Below, in pieces: positions 50,201 to 58,332 of a stretch of 64,000 nucleotides of DNA. Within the stretch, counting starts at the first letter, position 1. Each line of letters starts with the position of its first letter. The notes beneath the pieces were generated by a model. It searched no databases, was not told the DNA's origin, and saw nothing but the letters and a program-made list of their open reading frames with translations. Source of the DNA: Rhodococcus zopfii NBRC 100606 = JCM 9919 (GTDB lineage Bacteria; Actinomycetota; Actinomycetes; Mycobacteriales; Mycobacteriaceae); assembly GCF_001895025.1 (NCBI RefSeq), contig NZ_BCXI01000001.1:124001-188000 (forward strand), given 5' to 3'. The translations under genes and the position numbers were made by a program.

Positions 50201-50800
50201 CGTCTCCATCGTCACGTGCGTGATGATCGGCACCCGCCGGCCGGCACGCTCCATCGCGCGGCGGCTCCCGACAATCGCCGCCTTCGCCTGCAGCAGGTCC
50301 TGGCAGGTTTCGACGAGGATCGCGTCGGCCCCGCCCTCGATCATCCCGAGCGCAGCCTCGACATACGCGTCACGCAGTACCTCGAACGGCGCATGCCCCA
50401 GCGTCGGCAGCTTGGTACCCGGACCCATCGAGCCGAGCACGAAACGGCCCACGCCGTCGGCGCCCGGACCCATCTCGTCCGCCACCTCCCGGGCCAGCCG
50501 GGTACCGCGTTCGGACAGGTCACGGATACGGTCGGCGATGTCGTAGTCGGCGAGATTGGGCAGGTTGCAGCCGAAGGTGTTCGTCGAGACAGCGTCTGCG
50601 CCCGCCTCGAAATACGCACGGTGAATACCGCGGATCACATCCGGCCGGGAGTCGTTGAGAATCTCGTTGCACCCCTCGAGGCCACGGAAGTCGTCCAGCG
50701 ACAGATCCGCGGCCTGCAACATGGTGCCCATCGCCCCGTCTCCGACGACAACGCGCCGCGACAGCGCATCGAGCAAGGCAGAGTGCAATGGGGTGGACAT
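47231..50800 (-). CDS. metH: Cobalamin-dependent methionine synthase
   Basis: An enzyme of about 1189 residues. Order: homocysteine-binding barrel (GDGAMGTMLQAADLSLDDFRG; Zn cysteines in IGLNCATGP and GGCCGTTPEH), methyltetrahydrofolate domain (IMIGERTNSNGSKAF; ALTFPISTGQEE), cobalamin cap and B12 domain (DVHDIGKNLVDIILSNNGYE, the DxHxxG axial His), and activation domain ending [26 protein letters not shown] at 50800 is chosen; GTG at 50806 is in frame. No B12 riboswitch fits in the 51-bp gap to the divergent PAC2 gene. Confidence 0.97.
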   Translation of the reverse strand: MSTPLHSALLDALSRRVVVGDGAMGTMLQAADLSLDDFRGLEGCNEILNDSRPDVIRGIHRAYFEAGADAVSTNTFGCNLPNLADYDIADRIRDLSERGTRLAREVADEMGPGADGVGRFVLGSMGPGTKLPTLGHAPFEVLRDAYVEAALGMIEGGADAILVETCQDLLQAKAAIVGSRRAMERAGRRVPIITHVTMETTGTMLLGSEIGAALNALAPLGVDLIGLNCATGPAEMTEHLRYLSQHSEVPVSVMPNAGLPVLGANGAEYPLSPEELAEALTGFVTEYGLSLVGGCCGTTPEHIRQVAEAVRELQPAERRPVSEPGVSSLYSAVPFEQESSILMIGERTNSNGSKAFREAMLSADYDKCLDIAKDQIRDGANMLDLNVDYVGRDGAADMAQLASRFATASTLPIMIDSTEPDVIKAGLEHLGGRCAVNSVNYEDGDGPGSRFQRIMEHVVEHGAAVVALTIDEEGQARTAEHKVRIAERLITDLTENWGLGQDDIIVDALTFPISTGQEEVRRDGIETIEAIRELHRRYPQVHFTLGISNVSFGLNPAARQVLNSVFLHECVEAGMDTAIVHASKILPMARIPDEQRQVALDLVYDRRREGYDPLQKLMELFEGVSAASARESRAQELAALPLFERLERRIVDGERNGLEADLDAAMTQVPPLSIINDTLLSGMKTVGELFGSGQMQLPFVLQSAEVMKAAVAYLEPHMESTGDDGKGRIVLATVKGDVHDIGKNLVDIILSNNGYEVVNLGIKQPIATILDAAVDKRADVIGMSGLLVKSTVVMKENLEELNARGVSEQFPVLLGGAALTRGYVEDDLAGIYEGEVSYARDAFEGLALMDRIMAVKRGEGPAPDSPEAIAAREKAAERKARHERSKRIAEKRKATETPVEIPARSDVAADLPVPTPPFWGSRVVKGIAVADYAGLIDERALFLGQWGLRGQRGGDGPSYEELVETDGRPRLRYWLDRLSTEGILAHAAVVYGYFPAVSEGDDVVVLTEPRPDAPERYRFTFPRQQRPRFLCIADFVRSREEAQRTGQVDVWPFQLVTMGQPIADFANELFAANAYRDYLEVHGLGVQLTEALAEYWHRRVRQELAFAGGGTAADDDPAEVAEYFKLAYRGARFAFGYGACPNLEDRIKLVELLEPGRIGVELSEELQLHPEQSTDAFVLHHPEAKYFNV

Positions 50801-50851
50801 GGCCACCAGACTAGTGGGCGCCCGATCGCGCCCTGGCCGTAGGCTGGACAG

Positions 50852-51745
50852 GTGAGCGAAAGTGAATCCGCCGACGACACCGGAACGGATATCCCTGTCC
50901 TACGCAACCCGGTGCTCGTCGCTGCGTTCGAAGGCTGGAACGATGCCGGCGACGCCGCCAGCGGCGCCGTCGAACACCTCGAGCTGATCTGGGACGCCGA
51001 ACCGTTCGCCGAACTCGACTCCGAAGAGTTCTACGACTACCAGGTCAACCGGCCGCAGGTGCGACTCGTCGACGGCGTCACCCGCGAGATCGACTGGCCG
51101 GCCACTCGCCTGTCCGTATGCTCGCCACCCGGCAGCGATCGCGACATCGTGCTGCTGCGCGGCATCGAACCCAACATGCGCTGGCGCAGCTTCTGCGACG
51201 CCATCCTCGAACTCGTCGAGGAAATCGGCGCACACACCGTCGTCATCCTCGGTGCCCTGCTCGCCGACACCCCGCACACCCGGCCCGTCCCGGTCACCGG
51301 CACCGCCTACAGTTCCGAGGCCGCCAAGAAGTTCAACCTCGAGAAATCCCGCTACGAGGGTCCCACCGGCATCACCGGAGTCCTACAGGACGCCTGCGTC
51401 CGCGCGGGCATCCCCGCCGTCTCGTTCTGGGCGGCGGTCCCCCACTACGTGTCCCAGCCGCCGAACCCCAAGGCCACCGTCGCGCTGCTGCGCCGCGTCG
51501 AGGACGTCCTCGACATCGAAGTGCCCCTCGGGGAACTGCCCACCCTCGCCGAAGAATGGGAACAGACCGTCACCGAGATGACCGAGGACGACGAAGACAT
51601 CACCGAATACGTCCGCACCCTCGAAGAACGCGGCGACGCCGAAACCGACCTCGACGACACGATCTCCACCATCGACGGCGACGCGATCGCCGCCGAATTC
51701 GAGAAGTACCTGCGCCGGAGGGGACCGGGCGGCCTCTCCCAGTGA
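50852..51745 (+). CDS. PAC2 family protein
   Basis: A 297-residue protein of the PAC2 family, related to proteasome assembly chaperone 2 in fold. VLVAAFEGWNDAGDAASGAVEHL is the hallmark N-terminus. Later conserved parts are IVLLRGIEPNMRWRSFCDAILEL, VVILGALLADTPHTRPVP and VSFWAAVPHYVSQPPNPKA. The C-terminal 60 residues are acidic and helical. It may act with the proteasome, but this is unproven in bacteria. Equivalent to Rv2125 by position. GTG at 50852. Confidence 0.92.
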   Translation: MSESESADDTGTDIPVLRNPVLVAAFEGWNDAGDAASGAVEHLELIWDAEPFAELDSEEFYDYQVNRPQVRLVDGVTREIDWPATRLSVCSPPGSDRDIVLLRGIEPNMRWRSFCDAILELVEEIGAHTVVILGALLADTPHTRPVPVTGTAYSSEAAKKFNLEKSRYEGPTGITGVLQDACVRAGIPAVSFWAAVPHYVSQPPNPKATVALLRRVEDVLDIEVPLGELPTLAEEWEQTVTEMTEDDEDITEYVRTLEERGDAETDLDDTISTIDGDAIAAEFEKYLRRRGPGGLSQ

Positions 51746-52884
51746 GCGCCGCACTGCAACGCGCGGCGCTGTACGTCGGCGGGTTTCTCGGCCCCTTCGG
51801 CGGCGGTGTCGTCATCTCGATGCTGCCCGAGATCGGCGCCGACACCGGCGTGAGCACCGGCGACGCCGCCCTCACCATCACCGCCTACCTCGGCCCGTTC
51901 GCCCTCGCGATGCTCGTCTCGGGCACGCTCGGCGCCCGGTGGGGCCGCGAACGGACCGTGCGCACCGCCTACGCCGTGTATGCCCTCGCGGCGCTGGCCT
52001 CTGCGCTCGCGCCCACCATGACGCTGCTGCTCGGCACCCGGGTCCTCCAAGGCGTCGCCAACGCGTTCACCACCCCACTGCTGCTCGCGGCGCTCGCGGT
52101 GATCACCCCGAAAGACCAACTCGGACGCGCACTCGGCCTGTTCGGCGCCATGCAGGCCGCCGGGCAGACCATCGCACCACTCGTCGGCGGGCTCGCCGCC
52201 GAAGTGGGCTGGCGGTGGGCGTTCGTAGTGCTCGCGGCCGCCGCCGCCGTCCTCGCCGTGATCGGCCTTCCCAGCGGTATCGGCGGCCCACCCGACGCCG
52301 CTCCCGCCCGGCTGCGAGACGCCCTGCGACCCCGGGTGTTGCGGATCGGCCTCGTCGCGCTGCTCGGGTGGGGTGCGCTCGGCGGACTGAGCTTCCTGCT
52401 GGCCTTCCGCGCCCAGGACTTCTTCGGACTCACCCCCGCCCAGCGCGGCGCCCTGCTCACCGGATTCGGCATCGCCGGCATCCTCAGCGCGCGACGTGTC
52501 GGCGCCCTCGTCGACCGCATCGGCGCGACCGCGACCGTGCTGATCGGCTCGCTCGCCGGGGCGGCACTGGTGGTCGTCGTGGGTCTGGCACCGATGCTGT
52601 GGCTCGCCGCGATCGCCTGGTTCGTCGCCGGTGTCGCGTCGCAGTGCGTGCTCGTCGGGGTCAATGCCGCGGTGCTCGGCGGCGAGGGTCGTAACCGGGG
52701 CGGAGCTGTGTCTGTCGTGCAGGCCTTCCGGTTCGGCGGCGGCGCGGCCGCGCCGATGGCCCTGACCCCGTTGTACGCGGCGGCACCGGTCGCGAGCTTC
52801 GTGCTGCCCGCCCTGCTCCTGGCGATCGTCGCGCCCGTGGCGATGCCCAGGGACACTGCGACGCCCAGGGACGACCCGGCCTAG
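51742..52884 (+). CDS. MFS transporter
   Basis: A 380-residue major facilitator with 12 hydrophobic segments. The loop between helices 2 and 3 reads GTLGARWGRERTVRTAY, the family G-x3-D-x2-G-R-R-like signature. TRVLQGVANAFTTPLLLAAL and the central FGLTPAQRGALLTGFGIAG are typical of drug or sugar efflux members. The GTG at 51742 overlaps the PAC2 stop (GTGA). The substrate is unknown. Confidence 0.92.
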   Translation: MSAALQRAALYVGGFLGPFGGGVVISMLPEIGADTGVSTGDAALTITAYLGPFALAMLVSGTLGARWGRERTVRTAYAVYALAALASALAPTMTLLLGTRVLQGVANAFTTPLLLAALAVITPKDQLGRALGLFGAMQAAGQTIAPLVGGLAAEVGWRWAFVVLAAAAAVLAVIGLPSGIGGPPDAAPARLRDALRPRVLRIGLVALLGWGALGGLSFLLAFRAQDFFGLTPAQRGALLTGFGIAGILSARRVGALVDRIGATATVLIGSLAGAALVVVVGLAPMLWLAAIAWFVAGVASQCVLVGVNAAVLGGEGRNRGGAVSVVQAFRFGGGAAAPMALTPLYAAAPVASFVLPALLLAIVAPVAMPRDTATPRDDPA

Positions 52885-53011
52885 TTCGCCCGGCCGCCTG
52901 CCCGCTCGCCGCGTATTCGTGCACGGCCCCGACGATCCGTCCTCGCCGTACGACACCCCGGCACCCCTGACACCACCGACCTCGCACATGTGAGGTCTTC
53001 CTGATCACCGC

Positions 53012-53049
53012 GTAACCCCCGTGCCGCCGATCCGTCACCGGTGCATCCC
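53012..53049 (+). promoter_or_regulatory. Candidate GlnR site upstream of nirBD
   Basis: GTAAC (53012-53016) and GTCAC (53034-53038) are spaced exactly 22 bp, as the two a-half-sites of a GlnR box are. The matching b half-sites are poor (GCCGC and ATCCC against GAAAC). It lies 23-49 bp before the nirB ATG. Suggestive only. Confidence 0.35.
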
Positions 53050-53060
53050 ACCCTCGACGC

Positions 53061-55568
53061 ATGACACCGACACCGCCCACCTCGGAGACCCCGCGCCGGC
53101 GGCTGCTCGTCGTCGGAAACGGCATGGCCGGCGCACGCACCGTCGAGGAAATCCTTGCGCGCGGCGGTCGCGAGCAGTTCGACATCACCATGATCGGCGA
53201 CGAGCCGTACGGCAACTACAACCGGATCATGCTCTCGCACGTGCTCGCCGGTGAGGCGGACGTGGACGACGACGAACTCGTCCTCAACCCCATGAGCTGG
53301 TACCGCGAGAACGGCGTCACTCTCTACGCCGGCGACCGCGCGATCCACCTCGACCGGTTCGCCAAGACCGTCACCTGCGAATCGGGCCGCGAAGTCGGCT
53401 ACGACCTGCTGATCGTGGCGACCGGATCGAACACCTTCTTCCCGAACATGGACGGCCTGCGCGAGTCCGACGGCCGCCTCGGCCGCGGGATCTTCGGGTT
53501 CCGCACCATCGCCGACACCAACGGCATGCTGCAGATGGCCGACGCCCACGACGACGTATCTGCCGTCGTCATCGGCGGTGGCCTCCTCGGCCTCGAGGCC
53601 GCCTACGGGCTGCGCACCCAGGGACTGGCCGTCACCGTCGTGCATTCCCCCGACCACCTGATGAATCAGCAGCTCGACGAGCGCGGCGGGCGTGTGCTGC
53701 GCACCGAGATCGAGAAGCGCGGGATCACCGTCCGCACCGGCGCCCGCACCACCGCGATCCTGCGCGACGACCGCGACGCCGTGACGGGCGTGCGCTTCGC
53801 CGACGGGGACACCGTCGAGACCGACATGGTCGTCGTCGCCGCCGGGATCCGCCCCAACACCGAATTCGCCCGCAGCGGTGGCCTCGTCGTCGAACGCGGC
53901 ATCGTCGTCGACGACCAGATGCGCTGCGAGGACGAATCCAGCGTCTACGCCGTCGGCGAATGCGCGCAGCACCGCGGCGAGGTGTACGGCCTCGTGGCAC
54001 CGGTATGGGAACAGGCCGTCGTCCTCGCCGAACACCTCACCGGCACGAACCCCGACGCCGCCTACTGCGGCTCCCGCACCACCACCAAACTGAAGGTCGC
54101 GGGAATCGACGTCGCCGCGATGGGCGTCAAGGGACCGGAACGCGAAGACGACGAGTTCGTCCAGTTCTACGATCCGCGCAGCGGCGTGTACAAGGCCGTC
54201 GTCGTACGCGACGGCGCCCTCGTCGGCGCGACCCTGCTCGGCGACATCGGCAAGGCCTCGATGCTCGCCCAGGCCTTCGACGGCAGGATCGACCTCCCCG
54301 AGGACCGCGCGGCACTGCTCTTCGACATCGGCGAACCCCAGGGACCCGACGTGGCCGCCGATCTGCCCGACGACACCCAGGTCTGCAACTGCAACGGCGT
54401 CACCAAAGGCGACCTCGTCGCCTGCGTTCACAGTGGCGCCGCCACCCTCGCCGAGGTGTGCGCGAAGACCCGCGCCGGCAAAGGATGCGGATCCTGCAAG
54501 GGCTTGGTCGCCGACATCGTCGCGTGCGCGGCCGGCGGCGAACTCGCCGACGATCCCGCCGCGAACTGGTACGTGCCGTGTATCCCGCTGCGCAAGCCCG
54601 ACCTGATCACCGCAATCCGCGCGCGGGATCTGCGCTCGGTGTCACAGGTGTTCGCCGCGCTCGCCCCCGCCGGCGAGGACGCGGCCGCGAAGATGCCGCT
54701 GGCTTCGCTGCTGCGCGTGGTGTGGGGACCCGACTGGATCGACGAACGCGGTGCCCTGTTCATCAACGACCGCGTGCACGCCAACATCCAGCGCGACGGC
54801 ACCTTCTCGGTGGTCCCCCAGATGAAGGGCGGCGTGACCACCCCGGACCAGCTCCGACGCATCGCCGACGTCGCCGACCGGTACTCGGTGCCGCTGGTCA
54901 AGGTGACCGGCGGCCAACGCATCGACCTGCTCGGCATCCGCAAGGAAGACCTCCCGAAGGTGTGGGCAGATCTGGGCATGCCGTCCGGTTACGCCTACGG
55001 CAAGTCCGTGCGCACCGTGAAGACCTGCGTCGGCAGCGACTACTGCCGCTACGGGCTCGGTGACTCCACATCGCTCGGCATCGCGATCGAGGACCGCTTC
55101 CAGGGCCTCGAAACCCCGGCGAAGCTGAAGTTCGCGGTCGCGGGCTGCCCCCGCAACTGCTCCGAGGCGCTGTGCAAGGACTTCGGCGGCGTCGCGGTCG
55201 GTGACGGTCGCTGGGAGATCTACGTCGGTGGGGCCGCAGGCGCGCACATCCGCAAGGGCGACCTCCTCGCCACCGTCGACTCCGGTGAGGAGGTACTGAC
55301 CATCGCGGGACGGTTCATCCAGTACTACCGCGAGAACGCTCGGTGGCTCGAACGCACCTACGACTTCGTACCGCGCCTGGGCATCGACCGCCTGCAGGCA
55401 TTGCTGCTCCACGACGAGGAGAACATCGTGACCGGCTTGGACGAACGGATCGCCGCCGCGGTCGCCGGCTACCGCGACCCTTGGCTCGAACGCACCACAC
55501 CGAAATCGCCGGCGCAGTTCGTCCCGTCGTTGCCGCTGCTCCCGCTCCCCCAGGTTCCGGCCCGATGA
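53061..55568 (+). CDS. nirB: Assimilatory nitrite reductase large subunit
   Basis: An 835-residue NADH-dependent enzyme that reduces nitrite to ammonium. Residues about 15-300 hold FAD and NAD sites (RLLVVGNGMAGARTVEEI; VVIGGGLLGLEAAYGL); a BFD-like 2Fe-2S region follows with CNCNGVTKGDL and GKGCGSCKGL; the C-terminal siroheme domain has the 4Fe-4S cysteines in TCVGSDYCRYG and AGCPRNCSEALC. ATG at 53061. It overlaps nirD by ATGA. Full length. Confidence 0.97.
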   Translation: MTPTPPTSETPRRRLLVVGNGMAGARTVEEILARGGREQFDITMIGDEPYGNYNRIMLSHVLAGEADVDDDELVLNPMSWYRENGVTLYAGDRAIHLDRFAKTVTCESGREVGYDLLIVATGSNTFFPNMDGLRESDGRLGRGIFGFRTIADTNGMLQMADAHDDVSAVVIGGGLLGLEAAYGLRTQGLAVTVVHSPDHLMNQQLDERGGRVLRTEIEKRGITVRTGARTTAILRDDRDAVTGVRFADGDTVETDMVVVAAGIRPNTEFARSGGLVVERGIVVDDQMRCEDESSVYAVGECAQHRGEVYGLVAPVWEQAVVLAEHLTGTNPDAAYCGSRTTTKLKVAGIDVAAMGVKGPEREDDEFVQFYDPRSGVYKAVVVRDGALVGATLLGDIGKASMLAQAFDGRIDLPEDRAALLFDIGEPQGPDVAADLPDDTQVCNCNGVTKGDLVACVHSGAATLAEVCAKTRAGKGCGSCKGLVADIVACAAGGELADDPAANWYVPCIPLRKPDLITAIRARDLRSVSQVFAALAPAGEDAAAKMPLASLLRVVWGPDWIDERGALFINDRVHANIQRDGTFSVVPQMKGGVTTPDQLRRIADVADRYSVPLVKVTGGQRIDLLGIRKEDLPKVWADLGMPSGYAYGKSVRTVKTCVGSDYCRYGLGDSTSLGIAIEDRFQGLETPAKLKFAVAGCPRNCSEALCKDFGGVAVGDGRWEIYVGGAAGAHIRKGDLLATVDSGEEVLTIAGRFIQYYRENARWLERTYDFVPRLGIDRLQALLLHDEENIVTGLDERIAAAVAGYRDPWLERTTPKSPAQFVPSLPLLPLPQVPAR

Positions 55569-55891
55569 CCGCCCTGCACGACGCCGTGACGACCGACGTC
55601 GGAGCGATCACCGACCTCACCGCCGGAGAGGGTCGCGCCTATGTGGTCGACGGCCGGCAGATCGCCGTGTACCTGCTGGCCGACGGCACGGTCCGCGCCA
55701 CGGACGCGATGTGCCCACACCGGGCCGGACCGCTCGCCGACGGCCAGATCGACGACGCGGTCGTGGTGTGCCCACTACACCAGTACGCATTCTCGTTCGA
55801 GACAGGTGCCTGCACCACTGCCGGAATCGGTTCCGTCCGGACGTACCCGGCGCACGTGGTCGACGGGCGGATCCACCTGGTACTGGGGTAG
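55565..55891 (+). CDS. nirD: Nitrite reductase small subunit (Rieske type)
   Basis: A 108-residue protein with a Rieske 2Fe-2S pattern: CPHRAGPL and CPLHQYAFSFETG. The first pair is CPH and the second CxxH. It completes NirB in the cytoplasm. ATG at 55565 is coupled to nirB. No separate nitrate reductase gene follows in this window. Confidence 0.95.
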   Translation: MTALHDAVTTDVGAITDLTAGEGRAYVVDGRQIAVYLLADGTVRATDAMCPHRAGPLADGQIDDAVVVCPLHQYAFSFETGACTTAGIGSVRTYPAHVVDGRIHLVLG

Positions 55892-55947
55892 CTGCATGCG
55901 GTGATCGCGGTGGCTACGGTGGGCGAAACCGACGAAGGGATCTTCCT

Positions 55948-56244
55948 GTGAGCCACCTCGTCATCGTCGAATACGACGCGCTCACCATCGCCGAACTCGC
56001 ACCCGGCAGACGCTTCCTCGAGAAGTCATCGATGCTGACGATGCGCCGCTGGGAGCACGAACGCACTCTCACTCCTGCCGGTCCCGGTCGTACCCGCGTG
56101 CACGACCGGCTCACGATGGAGCTGCGTGTTCCACTCTCGCGACTCCCCTACGGGAACGAGCTCGCCCGGCAAATCGTCACGAGACTCTTCGCGCATCGCC
56201 ATCGACGCCTTGCTCGCGGATTCGTAGGCCGACGCGTGGCGTAG
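55948..56244 (+). CDS. SRPBCC-like protein, probably truncated
   Basis: A 98-residue protein. The C-terminus TRVHDRLTMELRVPLSRLPYGN ... RLFAHRHRRLARGF matches the last part of SRPBCC (polyketide cyclase/dehydratase) proteins, which usually run about 140-160 residues; the first half of the barrel is missing. GTG at 55948 with GAAGGGA upstream. It may be a remnant, consistent with the decayed genes immediately downstream. Confidence 0.65.
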   Translation: MSHLVIVEYDALTIAELAPGRRFLEKSSMLTMRRWEHERTLTPAGPGRTRVHDRLTMELRVPLSRLPYGNELARQIVTRLFAHRHRRLARGFVGRRVA

Positions 56245-56596
56245 AGGTTGGGTGAGTTGTCGTGAACGGGAGTGGTTTGTATTGGTGGTGGGTTCGAGAG
56301 TGGGGCGATTTCGGTATATTGTGAATTTCCGTATAGTTCGGAATTATCTCCTTGATACAGAGTTGATCGAGACGGCAACCAGGTCTCGCCTCCGTCATTA
56401 TCCGAGCCTTTACAGGCGGCGTCCTTTGGAGGGCCTCGCCCCGACAGCACCTCGCTACTCGCCACCGCCGGCGGCTTGCCGCTGCGGTTCCCTTCGGCGC
56501 TCCCCTCCCCCGCCGGGTGGCGTCGTACCTTGCGCCCTCGGAACGGCAACCGAACCCTGGGAACCGCCGGTCGGTGCCCGCGCAGTCCCCTACGGT
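56245..56596. other. AT-rich intergenic segment
   Basis: This stretch of about 350 bp is lower in GC than its surroundings between about 56260 and 56400. It contains GAATTTCCGTA (56323-56333), identical to 790-800. No coding frame is convincing. It may have held the promoter of the now-broken desaturase locus. Confidence 0.45.
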
Positions 56597-56762
56597 GGGG
56601 TGATGGCCGGATCGATCCGTTCCACCCGCCCACGCAATTCCCGGGCGGTCCACAGCGGATTGATGAGTTCCAGGTAATCGTCCGCTCGCAACGGCGTAAA
56701 CAGATGTCGCATCGCCCGTAACAGCCGTCTCCGCGCCTTCGGGACGTTCGGACGCGCACCCC
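56597..56762 (-). pseudogene. Inverted N-terminal fragment of a ferredoxin-type reductase (desaturase partner)
   Basis: On the minus strand from 56712, MRHLFTPLRADDYLELINPLW is followed by TARELRGRVERIDPAITP, the usual start of the reductase that feeds electrons to acyl-CoA desaturases (Rv3230c type). The rest of the same protein lies on the plus strand at 56763 onward. GGGGTG (56597-56602) and CACCCC (56757-56762) form a 6-bp inverted repeat exactly at the borders. Flipping the 166-bp segment joins ACC CC to G CTC CGC in frame and rebuilds the protein across the joint. Confidence 0.75.
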
Positions 56763-57147
56763 GCTCCGCGGCGATTCGGCGGCCACGGTGGTGATCCGGC
56801 CGGGCCACGAATGGCCGGGGCACCGGGCGGGCCAGTATGTGCGGCTCAGCGTGATGATCGACGGCGTCTACCACTGGCGCGCGTACTCGTTGACCTCGGA
56901 CCCGCACTCCGACGACGGCCTGATCAGCGTCACCCCGAAGGTGGTGCCCACCGGCACGGTCTCGCCTTTCCTGGTCCGCGAGATCGCCCCCACGACATCG
57001 TCCGGCTCAGCGAGGTCGAGGGCGTGTTCGCCCTGCCCGATCCACTCCCGGACAAGCTACTGTTCGTCAGCGCAGGCAGCGGAATCACCGCGATCGTGAG
57101 CATGTTGCGCCATCTCGACCACTGCAACGGCCTCGACGACGTGGTTG
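56763..57147 (+). pseudogene. Remainder of the broken ferredoxin-type reductase
   Basis: Reading GDSAATVVIRPGHEWPGHRAGQYVRL and WRAYSLTSDPHSDDGL, this is the FAD-binding half of a ferredoxin/NADPH reductase. A one-base shift near 56985 moves to the frame of DIVRLSEVEGVFALPDPLPD, FVSAGSGITAIVSMLRHLDH. It breaks off after NGLDDVV, where the desaturase fragment starts. Inversion, frameshift and truncation together make it non-functional. Confidence 0.8.
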
Positions 57148-58257
57148 CGCATCAGAAGTGGAACCCCGGTGTACCTGGCACAACCCTTCTACAACGTGCT
57201 GCTCATGGCGTTCTTCGAATGGGGAGTTGCGCTACACGACGTCGACCTCGAGGCGGTACGGGCCGGCGAGAAGTCCTGGTCGGAGGTCATGGACGATCTC
57301 CACGGCATCGCCGGCAAGGCCCGTGCACAGATCGTCAACGACTACGGCGGCTGGCCGTTGATCAGTGCCGGCGCGTTCGGTCTGACCCAGCTTGCCTTCC
57401 GGGGCCGGCTCGGCCAACCGAAATCGTCCCGCATCGGAGATCTGCTGCGGACCCTACGACCCACCGGTCGACTGTCAACCGTCGCAGACGTACTCGATCG
57501 CATCATCCCGGGCGTCGAACGCACGTTCTGGACCACTCTGATGGCGGACGCCACCGCGAACGTCATCCGCAACGTGTGGGCGCACGGAATCATCTTCTGC
57601 GGACATTTCCCGGACCAGACCTACACCTTCAGCCAGGAGGAGGTCGAACGCGAGACCCGCGGTGGCTGGTATGTGCACCAACTCGTCGGTGCAGCGAACA
57701 TCGAGGGAAGCCCCCTGTTCCACATCATCAGCGGAAACCTGGGATACCAGGTCGAGCATCACCTGTACCCGGACATGCCGAGCAGCCGCTACGCGCAGAT
57801 CGCACCCCGGGTGCGCGAGATCTGCGAACGGTACGAACTGCCGTACAACTCCGGAGGGTTGGTACACCAGTGGTCCACAGTGCACCGCACCATCCTGCGG
57901 CTCGCGCTCCCCGGCGGAGAACCCCGCCCGAAGCCGGGCCCGTATCGCGGTGAACTCGACCCGCACGGCACAACCGGACCGAGCGAGGCAGCACGAGTCC
58001 GGCAACGCGTTCCGGTCGGCAGCGCGGCCGCGGGCCCCGAACACGACACCGGCGGAGTAGACGTTTCCCCACCCCCGCGCCGGGCACGACTAGCACTTCG
58101 TCCGCTCACCGGCTTCGTTACCGGGCAGCTGTGCGATATCCGGCGATTCTCGGGCCGCAATCCGACCAGTGACCCGCAGGGCGATCCCGAGAAGGTCTTC
58201 GACCTGCGCGCCGCTACTCCCCCGGACGGGTTTTGGTTCGAGGATGATGGTGCGTGA
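57145..58257 (+). pseudogene. Fatty acid (acyl-CoA) desaturase, N-terminally truncated
   Basis: An open frame of 370 codons begins with desaturase text at PVYLAQPFYNVLLMAFFEWG. The third histidine box YQVEHHLYPDMP and HGIIFCGHFPDQTY are present, but the first two His boxes and their membrane helices are missing, so the diiron site cannot form. The C-terminus has a Pro/Arg-rich extension. It joins a reductase fragment at about 57145, as expected from a deletion between an adjacent reductase and desaturase (Rv3230c/Rv3229c order). A TTG at 57145 could start translation. Confidence 0.82.
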
Positions 58258-58332
58258 GTCTGTCGATATTCAGTATATATTGCTATTCCGTCCTATCCAG
58301 AATTTCCTGGCACCCTCGTATGGGAACCACGA

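Noticed and set aside
46646-50842. Very long open frame (about 1400 codons) on the plus strand antisense to metH
   Set aside because: Its sequence is Arg/His/Gln-rich shadow text with no domains, and metH on the other strand is a full-length family match.
50801-50851. Cobalamin riboswitch upstream of metH
   Set aside because: The divergent gene starts only about 51 bp away, too short for the roughly 200-nt fold.
56605-56801. Alternative 9-bp inverted repeat GGCCGGATC/GATCCGGCC as the border of the reductase inversion
   Set aside because: Flipping at these copies deletes conserved reductase residues and shifts the frame, whereas the 6-bp GGGGTG/CACCCC borders restore it.
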